Shown: positions 10,597 to 21,918 of the stretch, in pieces | Layout of the letters: each line of letters opens with the position of its first letter | Position numbering within the stretch: the stretch's first letter is position 1 | NCBI RefSeq assembly: GCF_000708205.1 | Contig: NW_014575561.1 | Location: 690,299 to 754,298, forward strand | Reading direction: 5' to 3' | DNA from: Mixia osmundae IAM 14324 | Lineage: Eukaryota; Basidiomycota; Mixiomycetes; Mixiales; Mixiaceae | DNA: 64,000 nucleotides | Made by a program: the position numbers and the translations under genes | Notes under the pieces: model-generated | What the model was told of the DNA's origin: nothing | Seen by the model: the letters and a program-made list of their open reading frames with translations, nothing else | Database searches by the model: none

Positions 10597-12562
10597 TTAC
10601 TTCATCTTGAGCTTAGGCTGCTTCAAGCCATCCTTTCCTTTGCTGTCTGGCTTGCGCTTCTTGCTCGGTGACTTGCTCTCAGACTCCTCGCCGTCACCAG
10701 CCGCAGCTGCTCCTTCCTTCAGCATCTTGGCAGCAGTGCCGTTCAGAACAGCTTCGTGATCGCCATGGATATTCACATGATACGCATTTTTCATCTTGGC
10801 CTGCGTTTCCGCCTTGGCTGCCTTGTCATCAAAGATCGGCCTGGGATATGTCTGGCCCAGCGTCACACCTGCTTCTTTGAGGACCGAGACCGGCGCTTTC
10901 CATGGCTCATAAATATATTTGTCCGGCAGCTTATTGAGTTCTGGACAGAATTCGCGAATGAGCGCGCCAGACTTGTCCCAATTCGAGCCATACGCCATGC
11001 CGTATACGCGGAACCATTGCGAGTAGAAGGCAGACGCAGAGAGCCACATCCAGTTGCCCGTGTTCATGGCAGGATCGTGATCGATAAGCCACCGTTCGAA
11101 CACTTCTTTGCCTCGCACCCAGGAGATATACGCGTGGCCTCTCGTCAGGAAGCAGGCGACTGAATGCCGTGCGAGATGATGTATCCAGCCGTGCATCTTG
11201 AGCTGTCGCATGATGGCATCGATCCTGTAGCAAAGATAGTAAGTGAGTGAGCGTGCATGCATACGATCAGAGCATACCAGGGAAAGCCGGTCTGCCCGTG
11301 AGTCCATGCCTCGAGAACCTTTTCAGCCTCCTTCTCTTCGTCTGAAAGCTTCCATTCGCTACGAGGTATCGGCTCGCCCTTGTCATCGTACCGATCGTCT
11401 AGCCTCCAGTCGATATACTTGCAGATAGGGTTCCCTCTGATCTCGTGCCAGTTGGGCGTCACGCGCATGTTGTAGTGGAAGAACTCTCGCCACAGACATT
11501 GACCGATAAGTGAGACAGGCGGCTGGGTATGCTTTGTGCCCTTCACCACATCCTGTAAACGCCAGTAAAATGTCCGGACGGACAAGGCGCCGAACTTTAA
11601 GTAAGGCGAGAGAACAGTCGTCGCTGCAGGATCAAATGCCCCCGGGTTTGTCTTTGGCTTCTCAAAGTTGATGATGGCTTCTTTGTCCTTCATGTAAGCT
11701 TCCAACCTCTTGAGCGCTTCTGTCTCGCCGCCCGGATGGATGCCCGTCGCTTTCGCCATGCCGAGCTCTTCCATGGTCGGAACAGAGAATTTCCCATCTG
11801 GTCCAGTGAACGAAGCATATATCTTGTCCTCTCCATCCCTGTTCTCTGCGTTGTTGTCATTCTTCTTCCAGGTATCCACAGAGTGCTCTGATCGCTTGAG
11901 ATCAGCCAAGTCAGTTGGACCCGGGTTGGGTAGCGAGCTAGGCGCATCGATGGGTCTGGGCGGCTGAGGCAGACCCTCCAGAATCTTGACAAACGGTCCG
12001 TATGATACATATGGCTTCCCTTTGGTCTTGGCCTCTATCGCTTCTGCATCATACAGCGTATGGCCATGGACGACGTGAACTTTGACGCCGGCGTCTTTGG
12101 CCAACTTTTCAACTGCCTTGTCCCTCTCCATTGTATAGGGATCGTCATCTTTCTCCCATACGATGTCGGATATCCTGCGATCGTCCCATAAGTCTGATGA
12201 TCGCACAAGCCGTGTAGAAGGACGCACTTCCACTTTCGCAATAATGCGGGCAAAATCGTGGTAGGATGGCCTCTCAGGACGAACAGCTGAGATTTGGGGT
12301 TGACTTTCGTGATGGCAGCTGAGGTATCACTCATTGACTCGAGCAAGAATTTCCATCGATTGGGACCGACTCGCTGCTCGTAGACATAGCGCGGATCGAA
12401 GCACCAGGTGGGGAAGAGGACATCCGGCTTGAGATCGAGAGCTGCTTGTAGCGCAGGGGAGTCATGCAGCCGCAAGTCGGTGCGGAACCAGTAGATCACT
12501 CTTGCCATGCTGCCAGATTGTTTCGATCGTCGAACAGCTGTCGCGTAAGCACGTTGACACAT
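10597..12562 (-). CDS. (6-4) photolyase / animal-type cryptochrome
   Basis: Three exons (introns 12175-12227, 11225-11277) encode about 619 aa. The photolyase N-terminal domain begins MARVIYWFRTDLRLHDSP, with an upstream in-frame ATG at 12562 adding 18 basic residues that could be a targeting leader. The FAD-binding domain shows LIGQCLWREFFHYNM, GQTGFPWIDAIMRQLKMHGW, HHLARHSVACFLTRG and MNTGNWMWLSASAF, the pattern of the (6-4)/animal cryptochrome clade, with the active-site HHLARH histidines. KYIYEPWKAP is also typical. A Lys/Ser-rich tail suggests nuclear entry. The role is light-driven repair of UV (6-4) photoproducts, or blue-light sensing; sequence alone does not decide. The stop lies 35 bp from the convergent esterase stop. 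Confidence 0.92.
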
Positions 12563-12675
12563 CTACTTGATTCTCTCAGACGAAACCGACTGCTGCCACA
12601 CCACACTCGCGCGCCCGCCAGTGAATATGCGAAACCTAAAGAAACAGGACGTTCAGATGGGATGAGGACGACGGC
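12563..12675. promoter_or_regulatory. divergent promoter region, 113 bp
   Basis: Shared upstream segment of the photolyase/cryptochrome gene (minus) and the TPR-LRR gene (plus). No TATA box was recognised. Light or UV regulation would be plausible for the photolyase, but no element was identified. Confidence 0.45.
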
Positions 12676-13848
12676 ATGACCGCTGCAAAACGTCAATTGG
12701 CGGCGCAAGAATACGACAAGGTCCTCAGTGTTCTTCACAGCATCAATACGAGCGACCCACGCAGCTTTTTGGCTCTTGATCTGCGCGCGACGGCAAAGAT
12801 TGCTACCCTCGATCTCGTGGGCGCTTTCGAAGATGCGCAGGTCATGATCCGCTTAGCGCCCGATAAGCCCTTGGTTCGGCTCTGCAAATGGTACGATCAT
12901 CATCTGATCGCGGCGTATGTCAGGGCTACAAGAGAGCTGCAGAAATCACGCGCGAACATGGCGACCTGGCAAGAGCAAAGCGGATCCTGCAGAACGCTCT
13001 CACACAGTGCCACTCGAACGTGCATGCTGAGCTGCATAAGGATCTTCGCCTTCGAGCGCCATGTCGCCAACGTATCATCTCAAGGTTCCCTTCAAGTCAG
13101 GCTCGCAGATTCTCAGACATCCTATTCGTAAAATTCGCGTAATAGACGTCGAGTTGGGCTACGACCCATATATCTGTCGAGAAAGGTGCCGAATGGCTTC
13201 TTCGATCAGCTTACTGATGTCTGCCTTCGCATGAATCTGCTCGACATCAGCGGCGTGCTCGATGTAGAATTCTCTACTGCTAGTCGACCAGTTCGATTGC
13301 CTAGCCTCCGACTGCTTGATGTCGACGCCCTACAGCAGGATGCGAGCCGGATGGTCAATCTTGACCTAAGCTTGTGCACGAATTTAGAAGTCGTCAAAGT
13401 CTCCCGTCAGAATGTCACTGGTCTGCCCGCGAGCCTCAAAGCTTTCTCGGAGCGTGCACTCGAGCCGGCAGATATCTCGCGTGATCGATACCCGCCTATC
13501 ACCTCTGTCTTATCTCGATGTCTCCAGCTCGAGTGTCTCGAGCTGTTTCACAGTGGCACTTCTGGCAGCGATATCGCTAATCTACTCAAATGCCGTATTC
13601 AGCTCAAGCGATTTGCGATTGGCCCCAGCAGTGTCTTTGACGATCAGGGCCTACAAGCGCTAGGAAGGAGATGCGACAGATTGGCATCGCTCGAACTCAT
13701 CAAGTGCGCGAGTGTGACGGGCGACGCGCTCATTCGCCTCGTGAGCAAGATGATGGATCCGCAAACAGGCAAAGCTGCTCTGGACCTGCTGCTCGAAGAT
13801 TGTCCTGTTGATGAAACGAGCATACAAGTGTTGTCTTCCATTCTGTGA
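12676..13848 (+). CDS. TPR and leucine-rich-repeat protein
   Basis: The start ATG at 12676 opens a helical repeat region (AKRQLAAQEYDKVLSVLH, then LVGAFEDAQVMIRLAPDKPL). A 50-nt intron joins this to GYKRAAEITREHGDLARAKR, which continues as ILQNALTQC: together these are TPR units. After at least one more intron between about 13080 and 13186 the reading frame continues as an LRR region with LLDVDALQQDASRMVNLDLS, LECLELFHSG, LASLELIKCASVTG and LDLLLEDCPVD, ending in TGA at 13848. The order resembles Pof3-type F-box proteins (TPR, F-box, LRR), but I cannot see a convincing F-box in the middle, and that junction is not resolved. The role is therefore open; ubiquitin-ligase adaptor is a guess. Confidence 0.65.
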
Positions 13849-13923
13849 TCTCTGTTGTCGCCACCATTCGTTCGATAGTTCCGTCGCGTCGCGCTTTTCC
13901 GCGTCTTCCACTCTCCGGCACAG

Positions 13924-14389
13924 ATGGCAGCAGTGACACCGCTGGTCAACAGCGCCATGCTGACGGACTATGGTCGGCGTCATAACTGCATGACACGTCT
14001 TAATCTTATGTGTGTGCAGTCGGCCGGACGGTTCGCCTCGTTGGAAGAAGGATAAAGCTCGAGGGGGATGTCGCTCTTTTAGAGGCGACAGATCACGGAC
14101 AAGTCACAGTGCGGCTCAACAGGGTATGTCTCGAGCACCTCATCGTACTCATTCACCGAGACGGAGAGGCAGGACTCGCATTGGGCAGACGACTACGTCA
14201 TGGTCATTGCCAAAGTCGATGAAGCTCCCAATTCGGTCAAGGAGCTCGCAAGCTTCAATCGCGGCGCAACCCTTGGTCGGTACACTCACGTTTGCAAGCG
14301 ATAGCGCTGATAGTATCTCAGATCTCGATACTTTTGACAAGATGATTCGCGTCTGCAAGATGTTGCCAGAATGCTTCCCGACCAGCTAA
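13924..14389 (+). CDS. RPA3: replication protein A 14-kDa subunit
   Basis: Four small exons (introns 13973-14019, 14124-14172, 14276-14321) encode about 107 aa. Joined, they read GRTVRLVGRRIKLEGDVALL, EATDHGQVTVRLNR, DSHWADDYVMVIAKVDEAPN, VKELASFNRGATL and DLDTFDKMIRVCKMLPECF: the single OB-fold of the smallest RPA subunit, including the aspartate-rich end of the family. All three introns are 46-49 nt. RPA3 is part of the heterotrimer that coats single-stranded DNA in replication and repair. The length fits the family (about 110 aa). Start and stop are unambiguous once spliced. Confidence 0.9.
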
Positions 14390-14550
14390 TTCGACCCTGT
14401 TTCCAATGCATCCTGTTGCCATCCCGCCCGCGCTCGGCCTTATGCTCCTTTCTCGGATCCGTCTGGACATCGTTTGAGACCCGCGGAACATTGCTACCGC
14501 TTTCCTGACATCAGTTCGCGCATCGAAAGCAAGCCTGCCTCAAGCCCAAG

Positions 14551-14840
14551 ATGTTCAAGACGATCCTCGTCCTGTCGCTGTGCGCACTGTTTGTCGCGAC
14601 GAACAGTCAGATCGCCGATGATGGTGAGGCAGATGTACGTAGTGAGGCGGCCTTAACGATTACCGCAGATGGATTTATGGGCCACTGCGTTGGCGGACCT
14701 TACAATGGAGAGCCTTGTGGAGATGCGCAGAGTGACTGCTCTGATCGTTCGACTGGCTATTTGATACCTGGCGTATCCTGCCGTGAGTCCTACTTGACTA
14801 CGCTGACAATTTTGCTGATCAGCAAGTAGCCTCGGACTGA
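14551..14840 (+). CDS. small secreted cysteine-rich protein
   Basis: The ATG at 14551 opens a clear signal peptide (MFKTILVLSLCALFVATNSQ). A 47-nt intron with donor GGTGAGG and acceptor CCGCAG near 14669 can be removed to give IADDDGFMGHCVGGPYNGEP followed by CGDAQSDCSDRSTGYLIPGV and SC; the unspliced frame is also open. A second intron (GTGAGT donor after the codon for the last Cys) gives a short end, either at 14840 or a little further. The mature protein is about 50 residues with four or five Cys. I do not recognise a family. A secreted role is supported; an effector or defence function is speculation. Confidence 0.6.
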
Positions 14841-14951
14841 GACTATGCTCCCATTATGCGCATGAATGGCTTGATGCCTCCTGATGCCTCCCAAACAGTA
14901 GTTGTGGTGCACACATTGCATGTGCGCGTTGATGACAACAAAAGGCTATCT

Positions 14952-17096
14952 CTAGGTCATGCTGTACTCTGCGATCTCTTTTGCATCAGTGAGAGGAAGA
15001 GTGTGATGCGTAAGAAGACTGACTAGGTCCACCTGAGCCCTCTGGAGGAACCCAGTCAACGCCGAAGCCAGCGCAAGTCTGACAGTGAATACAATTCTGC
15101 GAATTGATCTGCAAGCGCTTGCCACACGCATCCTCATCGCCACCCTCTTCTGCGACGTCGAGGAACTCGTAGACGCCCGCCGGACACAGTCTATTGAGTT
15201 GGCCGTCAAACTTGCCAACGGCCTTTTCGACATAAGCATGCTTGTCGGTGATGCCAAGATGGATCGGCTGATCTTCCGCGTGATTCGTGCCAGTACGCGA
15301 GACTGATGTGAGTAGATCGAATGACAGCTTGCCGTCGGGTGCAGGATAGTCAATAGGCTTAAAATCGCTCGCTGGCCGAGTCTGCTCAGAGTCCGGACCA
15401 GGGTGGTGGAACGTCCAAGGTACTCGGCCCTTGAGCAAGTAAGCGTCGATGCCTGAATACATCACACCGCCGTAGACGCCAGCGCGGGTGTGGAACGAAG
15501 GACGAAGATTGCGGACAGAATACAGCTCCTTGGCGATCCACGAATTATCGAATGCGGTCTGGTACGAATCAATCGAGATGGGCGCGATCTCCTCCCCATT
15601 GGTCTCTTGCGCCGCAGTGACTGCTTCGAATGCTGCATCTGCGGCTAGAATACCGCTGCCCATCGCAGTGTGCGTGCCTAGCGATGTCACAGTCAGCTAA
15701 ATACGCACAGCAATTACTGAAGGACACACCCTTGATTTTGGGCACGTTGACAAAGCCGGCTGAGCAGCCGATGATACCACCACCATTGAACGTCAGCTTC
15801 GGTATACTTTGCGTGCCACCCTCGTTGAGCACTCGCGCGCCATATGCGACGCATTCGCCACCTTCTAGCAATTTTGCAAAGTGAGGGTGGTGCTTCATAC
15901 GCTGGAACTCTTTGAATGGCGAGACGTATGGATTCGGCACGTCAAGACCAATGACCAAACCGATAGACACATAACCATCCTCTAGGTGATATGTCCATGA
16001 GCCGCCGTATGTGTCTTTGCTTAGCGGCCAGCCCAGTGTGTGTCCGACATTGCCCGGCTGATGGTTCTCTGGCTTGACCTTCCAGACTTCCTTGATGCCC
16101 AGTCCGTATGTCTGGGCATCTTTTCCTTCTCTCAGGCCGAGCTTGTCGATGACTTTGCGAGACAGCGGTCCTCTTGCGCCCTCGGCAAACAGAGTAACGC
16201 GAGCCAGGAACTCCATACCTGGCTCAAAGGAGTCTTTCGGCTTGCCTGCCTTGTCGAGCCCGATTTCATTGGTCACGACGCCCCGAACGCCCTTGCCATC
16301 TTCCGTGTACAGCACGGATGCGGCTGCGAAACCTGGATAGATCTCAACGCCGAGCTCTTCGGCTTGTTCTCCCAGCCATCGCGTCAATTTGCTGAGTGAG
16401 ATAATGTAGTTGCCTTTGTTGTTCATCTGAGGTGGATGTGGGATTGGGATTGACGATGATGAGGTGAGCCAGTGCATCGAGTCTTTCAGCGCAGGCTGGT
16501 AAAGTGGCGCGCCTTTCTCCTTCCAGTCCGGGAAGAGCTCCTCCAGAGACCGAGTCTCGATGACGGCGCCTGACAGAATATGGGCGCCCACTTCGCCTCC
16601 CTTCTCAAGCAAGACGACTCTCACTTCCTTGCCCTCTTTTGCCGCTTGCTGCTTGATGCGAATTGCCGCCGACAGACCAGCTGGGCCGCCTCCGACGATG
16701 CATACTGTCAATCCCACCATGTGAACTTATGTATGGCATAGTAAGCCGAGACAGACCATCACACTCGTCCTGAGCACGCTCGATGTCGGATTCTTCGACT
16801 CGCTCGGTGACTTGTTCCTGGCTGAGTTCGCTGTCCGCATGAGTCGCAAATCGCCTGATCGCGCTCGGCCTGCTTGCTGATGCTCTTCCAACATAAGATC
16901 TGGCCAAACGGCGGTCTCGAGATGTAGCGATCGGGGCTGATGTGCTGGAGAACGCTCGAGATCTGCCTCCTAGTGACTGCTGGGTTTTAGGCCGCCTGAG
17001 AGCCTGAGTAGCGGCATCGACGCTTGGCCGGACACTCAATCTGCTCAAGCTAGCAGTCGGCGCACAGCATAACGCTGCAGCTCTGGCTGATGACAT
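14952..17096 (-). CDS. ETFDH: electron transfer flavoprotein-ubiquinone oxidoreductase
   Basis: Four or more exons. The N-terminus is a long Arg/Ser-rich mitochondrial leader (RSRAFSSTSAPIATSRDRR) from the ATG at 17096. A splice gives ECDVCIVGGGPAGLSAAIR, the FAD dinucleotide-binding motif. Then come VGAHILSGAVIETRSLEELF, NKGNYIISLSKLTRWLGEQA, GCSAGFVNVPKIKG, THTAMGSGILAADAAFEAV and GRVPWTFHHPGPDSEQT. The iron-sulfur region has CPAGVYEFLD and CIHCQTC, so all four 4Fe-4S cysteines are present. The last splice gives WVPPEGSGGPKYSMT and TAG at 14952. It passes electrons from ETF (fatty-acid and amino-acid oxidation) to ubiquinone at the mitochondrial inner membrane. The loop after the last Cys is shorter than usual. 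Confidence 0.95.
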
Positions 17097-17344
17097 TCCT
17101 CGAATGGTCGGTGCACACGCGAGATGTCTGGCGTGATCGTGATGGACGAAGCCGGCAATCGCGTCGCGCGAATTCTGATTGGCCGACTGCTCATTGAACA
17201 CAACAACATTCTGACTTGCGTCGTCAGCTCGACAAACCTCACATCGTCAACGTCTGCAGCATATTCTCCATCTGGCTCATGTGTCCATGCCTGCTCGCGT
17301 TGCGTGAGCCCAGTACAGTACAAGGTAAATTGAGTAGCAGCGGC

Positions 17345-18655
17345 TTACAGCTTCTGAGCACCGCAAGAGAGGCTCGCCAGGGCTTCACTCGTGGTTCTGC
17401 GGATACGATCGCTGTAGGAAACATGAGCATGTCCCTCTACGATTTCGCGCTGCGCATCAAGTCGGTCGAGCAGCTCGAGGTGGGCTTGAAGCTCGCTGGA
17501 TTCTTTCGAAACCAACTTGTCCATTCTACGCAGCTCTCGCTTTGCTTCTGCCAGTTGAGTGGATCCTTCTTGCAACGTCTCGTGTACTGTTGACAAGCTC
17601 GAACTGGCATCTTGTGTATCGAGGCGAAGGTCTGCGAGAGCCGCAAAGACAGGTTGCAGTTCAGCAAATGCAAAAAGATGTGCGTCTGCTTCGAGCGAGG
17701 TCGAAGACAGCAAGCTGGTGTTGCCCAACGTGCTCTCATCTGCCCCGATGGACACGTTTGCGCAATCGATCGGGGGAGCACGGGATATGACTGCCTGCCG
17801 GCTGAAGGCAGTGCGTGGAAGGCCCATTGTACTTGCTAAACTGATAGTTGAGGAGTATTCCGATTCACGTGCAGTTCTGGACTCTCGCAACTGACCCAGC
17901 AGCTGCGTGACGCTTCGCTCTAGCTTGGGCTGAGGATCTTCACTCGATTCGTCGAAATACCGCGTCAATCGTTCAGCGAATGATGCCTGAGCTTGCAGAG
18001 CGCGGATGAGCTTCTCACGATCGTGCTCAAGCTGGTCGTCTGGCGTATGTGAGCAACCAGGATGATCGTCATCTTCGTCATGCGACGGTTCGTCGTAGTA
18101 GGACGATAGAGCAGTCGAGCCCCCCGACGTGCTTCGTATTGCGTCGATGTGACCCCAGCCTATACCAAGCTGTGAAGGAACTCGACTGCCACATTGTTCT
18201 CGTTCCGGATCTTCAGGCTGATCCTCGCGAGAGCTGGTGAAGGAAATAGAGAAATCGGGCGCATTAATGCCTAATTCGTCGTATAGACTACCTCGACTAC
18301 TTGATCTTCTTCGAACATCTGTGGATGCGAATGCTAGTTCCGCCGCGAGACTTCCCATGCCATTGCCAAGGGCTTGGGCACCATGCGAACCAAGATTTGG
18401 TTGTGTGTACACGTCGTTGTCTGACGAGTCTGACAGCATGCCAGCAAAGTCAGCCGACGTAGGACGCAAAATGATATCAGACTGACCAGTGAGTAGGCGT
18501 GAGCTGTGCGGCGGTGCCTGCGAGCTTAGCCGACGAAACACAGCTGAACTCTGGGGCGCTGGCGACAACTCGCGAAAGCTCTGGAAGACCTCAGCGCTTC
18601 TGTCGCTGGCTGCATCGTACGCCGATTCATCGTCGAACGAACGGCGGGCTGCCAT
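17345..18655 (-). CDS. uncharacterised coiled-coil protein
   Basis: A mostly open frame of about 436 codons from ATG 18655 to the stop at 17345. The N-terminal two thirds are Ser/Asp/Glu-rich and low in hydrophobic residues, so probably disordered. The last 120 residues form a helical, heptad-like region (LRLDTQDASSSLSTVHETLQ, LAEAKRELRRMDKLVSKESS, LLDRLDAQREIVEGHAHV) likely to be a coiled coil. A small intron around 18490-18530 cannot be excluded. No recognised domain; a structural or scaffold role is only a guess. The gap to the ETF-QO start (17097-17344, 248 bp) shows nothing else convincing. Confidence 0.6.
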   Translation of the reverse strand: MAARRSFDDESAYDAASDRSAEVFQSFRELSPAPQSSAVFRRLSSQAPPHSSRLLTGQSDIILRPTSADFAGMLSDSSDNDVYTQPNLGSHGAQALGNGMGSLAAELAFASTDVRRRSSSRGSLYDELGINAPDFSISFTSSREDQPEDPEREQCGSRVPSQLGIGWGHIDAIRSTSGGSTALSSYYDEPSHDEDDDHPGCSHTPDDQLEHDREKLIRALQAQASFAERLTRYFDESSEDPQPKLERSVTQLLGQLRESRTARESEYSSTISLASTMGLPRTAFSRQAVISRAPPIDCANVSIGADESTLGNTSLLSSTSLEADAHLFAFAELQPVFAALADLRLDTQDASSSLSTVHETLQEGSTQLAEAKRELRRMDKLVSKESSELQAHLELLDRLDAQREIVEGHAHVSYSDRIRRTTSEALASLSCGAQKL

Positions 18656-18922
18656 TTACTTTACAGGCACGTCGTCAGCTCGTCATCGCCGAATGGGCCG
18701 GTAGAAATTGTACGCTGTACGCGACTTGCCCAACTTCGTTCGCGCCCTCAGAACTCCAGAACTCTGTGGTAGCCATCGAAGACGCGTGCGGCACGAGGCG
18801 CGACTCGACTGCACATGTTTGCCTGTGCGATAGTCTTGAATGATCCACATGAAGGCCAATGACGAGAAGCGCTTCTGGCTCCTACCCTACAACAATATAC
18901 ACGTACGATTTCGAGTATAGCA

Positions 18923-20156
18923 TCAGAGCTGCACCGACTGCATGCCGTCTGCATCAATATCTTCATCTGTCTCGCGCTCGCCCTTTGGATCGACCGAAGT
19001 GGCACCGTACGTCGCAGCTGCGGCATGACCCACAACCGATGTTCCCAGAACGGCGTTACCCGCAGTTGTCGCGACGTTGCCACCTACATGGGAGTCAGTC
19101 GAGGCTCGCGAGATGAGGCCGATACGCACCTGAACGAGCCACGCTGGAACCAAGATCTTTAGCCTCTGTGCCGTAGTGGTGCTCTGTATAGCGAGACGTC
19201 GAATCTGATACAGCCGAAGCGAGCGATGTGGTGCCGTCTGCGATGCCAGAGCCTAGCACAGAGGCGGCCTGACCCGTTCGCGAAGCTGCCTCTCTGGCCT
19301 TGTCCGTCAATGTCGGATCCTCTGCAATGCTATCGGCAGCGAGATCTTTTGTCTCTGTCGCTTCTGCCGCTCTGGCTTTGATTGCTTCTTTGCTCTCTTT
19401 GCCCTCTGAGGTGTCTGCAGGTGCGACGAGCGACGTAGCGGCTGAGCCGATGGCTACCGCAGCGCCTGTGATCGCTTGCTGCGCTTCGCCTGCAAACGTT
19501 GCTAGTCTGGCTGTACCGCCTTGCACCGTATCGGCGGCGGACTTGGTCGACGCAGGCACAGAAACAGGCGCGTCGGTCGCTGGCGCATCCGACGTATGCG
19601 TAGCAGTTGTCGCAGTCAATCGCGATGCAAGAGCAGACCAAGACTCTGATAGCGATCTAGCAACTTCGTCTGCACCCGCTACGACGCCCGTTTCGAGCAA
19701 TCCTAGCCGGATGAGGACATCCTCTAGTCGGTCGCGATCCTCTCTGCTGGTCGTTGGCGATAATTGAATACGGATGAAACCAGCTGCATACTTCTGCAGA
19801 TCCTTTGCGATGCCTTGACCCGATTTGGAAGCTACAGGAGCTGTCGCATTGTCCGGCAGGGCATCGAGGAGAGCGAGGGGCGCGGGAAAGAGCAGCGTGT
19901 CCGTGTGATCAGCATGAGTGAAGAAGGGCGTCTGAGCACCTTTGACGGTGTTGGCGCCCTGCGCGTTGAGAGGGAAGACGAGCTTGTCCATCCGAACGAA
20001 GAGTGACGATGTCTTGCGACCCTCTAGCGCCGAGGGTTCGCTCTGGAGCAGCTCAAGCTTGCCTGGCTCAGGGTGGAGCGGCAGCTGATGAGGTCCGACG
20101 AGATGATACAAGCGAACGCCATCGAGCGCTACCAATGTCCGTGGCGCAATTGACAT
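18923..20156 (-). CDS. senescence/spartin-domain protein
   Basis: Two exons encode roughly 380 aa. The first part has TLVALDGVRLYHLVGPHQLP and YAAGFIRIQLSPTTSREDRD, followed by a long Ala/Thr-rich stretch. The C-terminal domain has EDPTLTDKAREAASRTGQAA, GSGIADGTTSLASA and YGTEAKDLGSSVARSG, spliced to GGNVATTAGNAVLGTSVVGH: the Gly/Ala-rich repeats of the senescence-associated domain found in plant senescence proteins and spartin. Related proteins bind lipid droplets or membranes. It is divergently placed 100 bp from the MFS transporter start. The family call rests on composition and motif order, without a search. Confidence 0.7.
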
Positions 20157-20256
20157 CTCAGCCGGTGTCGTGGTCCAGCCTTTGCCAGCCTGTCGAGGAT
20201 GATCTGGTTCCTATCGCGATCGCGTCGTTGCCTGTTTGCCTCTTTGGCCACGGCGC
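20157..20256. promoter_or_regulatory. divergent promoter region, 100 bp
   Basis: Only 100 bp separate the start codons of the senescence-domain gene (minus) and the MFS gene (plus). No specific element was recognised. Confidence 0.4.
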
Positions 20257-21917
20257 ATGTCGAGTCAGAGGCGGGAAGCTGCCACGCAGACGAGCCGAGC
20301 CAGTCCGAGCGATGGACCGGCACGTACGACGGCCAAGTGGACAGCGAAAGAAGCAGGCATCGTTGCAGTAACGACGGGTGTGACGTTTATCAACTCTTTC
20401 TACAACGGAGCCGTCACCGTCGTGCTGCCCACAGTCCAGCGCGATCTCAAGCTGACAGAGTCCGAACTGCAATGGCCAGTGTCACTCTACTCGCTCACGT
20501 TCGGTTGCTTCCTCATCCTGTTCGGTCGTTTGGCGGATGTGTATGGACGCCGACTCTTGTTCCTTATCGGTACTGCTCACTACACCCTCTTCTCACTCGT
20601 CGTCGGGCTCAGTCCTAACGGGCTTTCCTTCATCTTGGTCTCTGCTGTTCTCGGTCTCGGTGCAGCTGCAAACACACCTGCTGCCCTCGGCATACTCGGT
20701 GCCTATTTCACACCGGGCCAGAAGAAGAACACAGCCTATGCCGTTCTGGGGAGCGGCCAGCCTTCTGGCTTCATTCTTGGGCTCGTGGGAGGTGCTATCC
20801 TCACCGACACGCCTGCTTCTTGGCGCTCCGTCTTCTATCTGCAAGCTGGTTTGACCGCTCTCTTTGGCATCACTGCCTTTTTTGTATTGCCGCCCAACCC
20901 GACAGAAGAACAAGGTGCGAGCAAGTCGATCGACTGGCTTGGCGCCGCTCTTTCGACTTCAGGCCTGGCCATGCTCGTCTTTGCATTGACGGAGAGTCAA
21001 GTCGTTGGCTGGCGTGCACCCTTTGTCTCCGCCTTGCTCCCCATCTCCGTCGTCTTGCTATTCGCTTTTGTCTACTGGGAACGCCGGGTAGAGCGATCGG
21101 GCGGCGTGCCGCTGATGTACCTCAGCATCTGGACAAAGCCGCATTTCGCAGTCGTCTGTTTTGTCGTCTTTGGCATCATCTGGAGCTTCAACGTCTTGCA
21201 ATACTACCTCAATCTGTATCTGCAGACCTACAAAGGGTACAGCCCCATCGGTACAGCGCTCCGCTTTGCTCCCATGGTCGTTGCCGGGATCTTCTACAAC
21301 GTCCTCGGCGGCGTCTTGCTCGCTCGTGTCAAGGGTATCTATCTTGTCATTGCGGGCACTGTGCTTTCGACAGCAGCGGCCATCATCTTTGGCTTGATCG
21401 ATGTCAATTTGTCCTATCTGGCGATGTTGCTCGTCATCATGTTGCTCATACCAGCGCCCGACCTGACCTACACTGTTGCCTCGATTCAGATCTCCAAATC
21501 GACAGACCGCTCGTTGCAATCGCTAGGTATGCTTCGAACATGCACGCATACAGTCTCTGATCTTCAATGGCAGCGGGTGCATTGTTCATGGTCTCGTCGA
21601 GACTAGCTACATCTATCGGCCTCGCCGTCACCTCGACCATCTCGTCCGCGATTGCGACCAAGTTCCTCCGGAAGCATCCCGACATGACCGAGAGCAGTCC
21701 AGAAGTACTCTTGACGGGCTATCGTGCGGCCGCATGGGTGTGTGTCGGAGTAGCTTCGCTCAGCCTGCTCATTGGCGGATTCGGTCTGCGCAATCTGGGC
21801 GTTGTGGGCGACAGAGAGTCCGTGCCGCTCCTCGAAGACGCCGCGGGCATCGAGCTACGATCGAGCGCTGCCTCTATTGCTTCTCGCCAAGCATTGGACG
21901 AGGATCGCAATCGCTAG
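20257..21917 (+). CDS. MFS drug:H+ antiporter, DHA2 type (14 TM)
   Basis: Two exons (intron about 21527-21570) encode about 535 aa. An N-terminal polar tail leads into many hydrophobic segments. TAKEAGIVAVTTGVTFINSF opens TM1; LILFGRLADVYGRRLLFLIG carries the MFS signature G-R-x-x-D-x-x-G-R-R of loop 2-3. GSGQPSGFILGLVGGAILTD is the antiporter motif C region, and SWRSVFYLQAGLTALFGITA follows. Motif order and segment number fit the 14-TM DHA2 family of exporters at the plasma membrane. The substrate cannot be read from sequence. The splice gives QSLAGALFMVSSRLATSIGL. The ATG at 20257 is the first in frame. The stop is one base from the convergent SET gene stop. Confidence 0.9.
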
Positions 21918-21918
21918 A

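Noticed and set aside
12990-13185. An F-box in the TPR-LRR protein
   Set aside because: No LP-x-E-L/I pattern could be found in any frame of the middle region, so the Pof3 label was not applied.
14280-14314. A 34-nt third intron for RPA3
   Set aside because: Shorter than any other intron here; the 46-nt choice (14276-14321) gives a better match to the RPA3 C-terminus.
17124-17333. Small plus-strand frame upstream of ETF-QO
   Set aside because: Lies in the promoter of the minus-strand gene, no family signal, and the opposite strand is equally open.
18499-18843. Plus-strand frame over the coiled-coil gene 5' end
   Set aside because: Overlaps the opposite gene and shows no conserved features.
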